Source: an uncultured Campylobacter sp. (GTDB lineage Bacteria; Campylobacterota; Campylobacteria; Campylobacterales; Campylobacteraceae). Taken from it: DNA of 7,636 bases. Where the stretch lies: positions 1 through 7,636 of the forward strand of contig NZ_CALKTL010000034.1 in assembly GCF_937997405.1 (NCBI RefSeq), given 5' to 3'. The notes beneath the pieces are model-generated. The model did not search any database. It was given only the letters and a program-made list of their open reading frames with translations, and was not told where the DNA came from. A program made the translations under genes and the position numbers. This document shows, in pieces, positions 6,060-7,636 of this stretch (position 1 is the first letter of the stretch; every line of letters begins with the position of its first letter).

Positions 6060-7271
6060 ATGGTTGATCTAAATAAAATCATCCAAGCAAAGCGCACGAT
6101 AAACGATTTCGTCTATAAAACGCCCTTTGCTCTGGCGCCGAAGCTCAGCAAGCTTTACGGCGCAGAAGTGTATCTAAAAAGCGAGAACTTGCAGCGCACC
6201 GGCGCATATAAGATTCGCGGCGCTTACAATAAAATCGCCCACCTCACGGACGAGGAGCGGGCACATGGAGTAATAGCCGCAAGCGCGGGCAACCACGCCC
6301 AAGGCGTAGCGATGAGCGCGCAAAAATTCGGCGTGCGCGCCGTGATCGTAATGCCTGAAGCCACGCCGCTACTTAAGGTAAGCGGCACGAAGGCTCTGGG
6401 TGCGGAGATCATCCTAAAGGGCGATAATTTCGACGAGGCGTACGCGTTTGCGCTGGAATATGCCAAGGAGCACAATCTAACGTTCGTCCATCCCTTCAAC
6501 GACGAGTTCGTCCAAGCAGGCCAGGGTACGATTGCGCTTGAAATGATCGAGGAGGTCGCAGATCTTGAGTACATCGTCGTTCCCGTAGGCGGTGGCGGGC
6601 TTGCGACGGGGGTTTGCAGCTGCGCCAAACAGATCAATCCGGACATCAAAATCATCGCCGTAGCCGCCAAGGGCGCGCCCGCGATGCACGATAGCTTCGT
6701 CGCGAAAAAGCCGCTAAATTCCAAATCCGTCCGCACCATCGCCGACGGCATCGCCGTGCGAGACACTAGCGAGATCACGCTCTCTACGATCATCGAGTGC
6801 GTCGATGAGTTCGTGCAGGTCGATGACGAGGAGATCGCAAGCGCGATACTCTATCTGCTCGAGCAGCAAAAAATCATCGTCGAGGGCGCGGGCGCGGCGG
6901 GCGTAGCGGCGCTGATGAACGCGAAATTTGCATTCCCCGCGGGCGCAAAGATCGGCATCATCCTAAGCGGCGGCAACATCGACGTGCAGATGCTAAACAT
7001 CATCATCGAAAAGGGTCTTATCAAATCGCACCGCAAGATGACGATCAACGTCACGCTCGTCGATAAGCCGGGCGCGCTTACGGGACTTACTGAAATTTTG
7101 CGCCGCGCCAACGCAAACATTGTCAAAATCGACTACGACCGCTTCTCGACCAATATCGAGTACGGCGACGCGCAGATCACGATCACGCTTGAGACCAAAG
7201 GCAAGGCTCACCAAGAGGACATCGCCTGGGCGCTCAAAAACGCAGGGTATGATTTCAGGGAGATTTTGTAG
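6060..7271 (+). CDS. ilvA: Threonine ammonia-lyase (threonine dehydratase) with ACT domain
   Basis: This 403-residue PLP enzyme deaminates L-threonine to 2-oxobutanoate and ammonia, the first step of isoleucine synthesis. Residues 1 to about 320 form the fold-type II catalytic domain. It has the PLP-binding Lys51 in TGAYKIRGA (48-55 region), the substrate loop SAGNH (75-79), the phosphate-binding GGGGL (177-181), EGAGAAG (275-281) and SGGNID (303-308). Residues from about 328 to 403 are one ACT domain (MTINVTLVDKPGALTGL onwards), the likely site of amino-acid feedback. The single ACT-like unit and the length match the medium-length (about 400 residue) form found in C. jejuni and many Gram-positive bacteria, not the roughly 510-residue E. 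coli IlvA with its longer regulatory region. AAAGGAAG (6049-6056) is well placed for the ATG at 6060, and TATAAT lies upstream. Whether it serves synthesis or catabolism cannot be proved here, as no other ilv gene is in the window. Confidence 0.93.
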   Translation: MVDLNKIIQAKRTINDFVYKTPFALAPKLSKLYGAEVYLKSENLQRTGAYKIRGAYNKIAHLTDEERAHGVIAASAGNHAQGVAMSAQKFGVRAVIVMPEATPLLKVSGTKALGAEIILKGDNFDEAYAFALEYAKEHNLTFVHPFNDEFVQAGQGTIALEMIEEVADLEYIVVPVGGGGLATGVCSCAKQINPDIKIIAVAAKGAPAMHDSFVAKKPLNSKSVRTIADGIAVRDTSEITLSTIIECVDEFVQVDDEEIASAILYLLEQQKIIVEGAGAAGVAALMNAKFAFPAGAKIGIILSGGNIDVQMLNIIIEKGLIKSHRKMTINVTLVDKPGALTGLTEILRRANANIVKIDYDRFSTNIEYGDAQITITLETKGKAHQEDIAWALKNAGYDFREIL

Positions 7272-7404
7272 AATTTTGCTCGGGGTTGTGAAATTTGCCT
7301 GCGCTTGCAAAATTTGCTCTTGAATTTAGCCGAGATTGTAAAATTTACTCTGCGTTTGTACCAATGCTAAGGCGCGGCTAAATTTACACTCGCTTGCGCA
7401 CAGG

Positions 7405-7491
7405 TTGCGGCTCGCTACGGCTTTGACTCACCACGCTAAATTTTAAATTTGCCGCTTTATACTCGCTGCGTCGAAATACTTTGCGGCTCGC
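7405..7491. repeat. Imperfect short direct duplication
   Basis: TTGCGGCTCGC occurs at 7405-7415 and again at 7481-7491. Each copy is preceded by ACTCGCT (7388-7394 and 7471-7477) and an AAATTT word. The two units are about 80 bases apart and differ by small insertions. It may be a decayed tandem duplication of a spacer element. Confidence 0.4.
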
Positions 7492-7555
7492 GGTTTTAAA
7501 TTTTACGTAGAATTTAAAATTCCAAATATACGGCGCAAGCCGCAATTTAAATAAC

Positions 7556-7570
7556 GCGGACGCAGTCCGC
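7556..7570. repeat. GC-rich hairpin
   Basis: GCGGAC and GTCCGC are perfect complements around a three-base loop. No T-run follows on the + strand; on the minus strand an AT-rich stretch follows (TTATTTAAATT). That makes it a possible weak terminator for a leftward transcript, or a structural element. Confidence 0.4.
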
Positions 7571-7588
7571 CCCGCTTAAAGCGTCGTC

Positions 7589-7620
7589 GGGGGATGAGTG
7601 GGGTTTGGGGCGGGAAGGGG
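7589..7620 (+). other. G-run tract fitting a G-quadruplex pattern
   Basis: Five G-runs (GGGGG 7589-7593, GGGG 7600-7603, GGGG 7607-7610, GGG 7612-7614, GGGG 7617-7620) are separated by loops of 6, 3, 1 and 2 bases. This meets the usual G3+N1-7 rule on the + strand. The tract is strikingly unlike the AT-rich spacer before it. Folding or function is not shown. Confidence 0.55.
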
Positions 7621-7636
7621 AGCGACCTCGCAATTC

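Larger units (their letters stand above)
7272..7636. other. Non-coding AATT-rich spacer at the window end
   Basis: No gene start or domain is evident on either strand. RAATTY cores are frequent (about 11), with early cores at 7272, 7292, 7311, 7323 and 7342 spaced mostly near 20 bases. No clear T-run terminator follows ilvA. The last 80 bases change character to GC-rich, with a hairpin and a G-run tract. On the minus strand two frames stay open from the window edge to stops within about 60-90 bases, so the tail of a reverse-strand gene beyond the window cannot be excluded, but nothing supports one. Confidence 0.5.

Noticed and set aside
6224..6793. 189-codon reverse open frame inside ilvA
   Set aside because: It is a shadow of a strongly conserved coding sequence with GC-rich third positions and resembles no family.
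7557..7636. C-terminus of a reverse-strand gene entering from the right edge
   Set aside because: Open frames from the edge are only about 20-30 codons, with no recognisable motif; chance is sufficient.

Overview
The window looks like a chromosomal segment of a Campylobacter, most likely one of the higher-GC oral species such as C. gracilis, C. showae or C. rectus. The grounds are the protein families, the TATAAT-type promoter in front of the last gene, and GC-rich genes separated by AT-rich spacers full of AAAATTTT/GAATTC-like words. The gene order also resembles, from memory, the C. jejuni Cj0834c (ankyrin) - Cj0832c (Na+/H+ antiporter) - Cj0831c (trmA) - Cj0828c (ilvA) neighbourhood. The species assignment is inference.

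Layout: (1) positions 1-304 are the 3' end of a copper-type P1B ATPase gene. (2) 305-782 is a non-coding, AATT-rich spacer ending in a possible promoter and a ribosome binding site. (3) 783-2015 encodes an exported ankyrin-repeat protein. (4) 2016-2702 is a 687-base gap with no convincing gene but two marked palindromes, the larger just upstream of the next gene. (5) 2703-4403 encodes an NhaC-family Na+/H+ antiporter. It overlaps by ATGA (6) 4400-5959, trmA, the tRNA U54 methyltransferase. This trmA carries a large in-frame low-complexity insert. (7) 6060-7271 is ilvA, threonine ammonia-lyase with a C-terminal ACT domain, with its own promoter. (8) 7272-7636 is a further AATT-rich spacer with a short duplication, a hairpin and a G-rich tract that fits a G-quadruplex pattern. 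All genes are on the + strand. The antiporter and trmA are probably one transcript. The genes do not form an obvious single pathway; they are housekeeping or transport genes.

The most unusual signal is inside trmA. About 148 residues (roughly 217-364) absent from the normal ~366-residue enzyme are inserted just before the SAM-binding motif. The DNA for them is a degenerate array with AATT cores spaced by 15 bp or multiples of it: 19 cores, 18 of them fitting RAATTY. The same RAATTY-rich texture fills the intergenic spacers. RAATTY is the hexamer methylated by the C. jejuni orphan methyltransferase CtsM and read during natural transformation. The array may therefore be a cluster of DNA-recognition sites, or a dispersed element that has colonised a gene in frame. 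That link is a hypothesis. This TrmA also carries an RlmD-like cysteine set suggestive of an iron-sulfur cluster.
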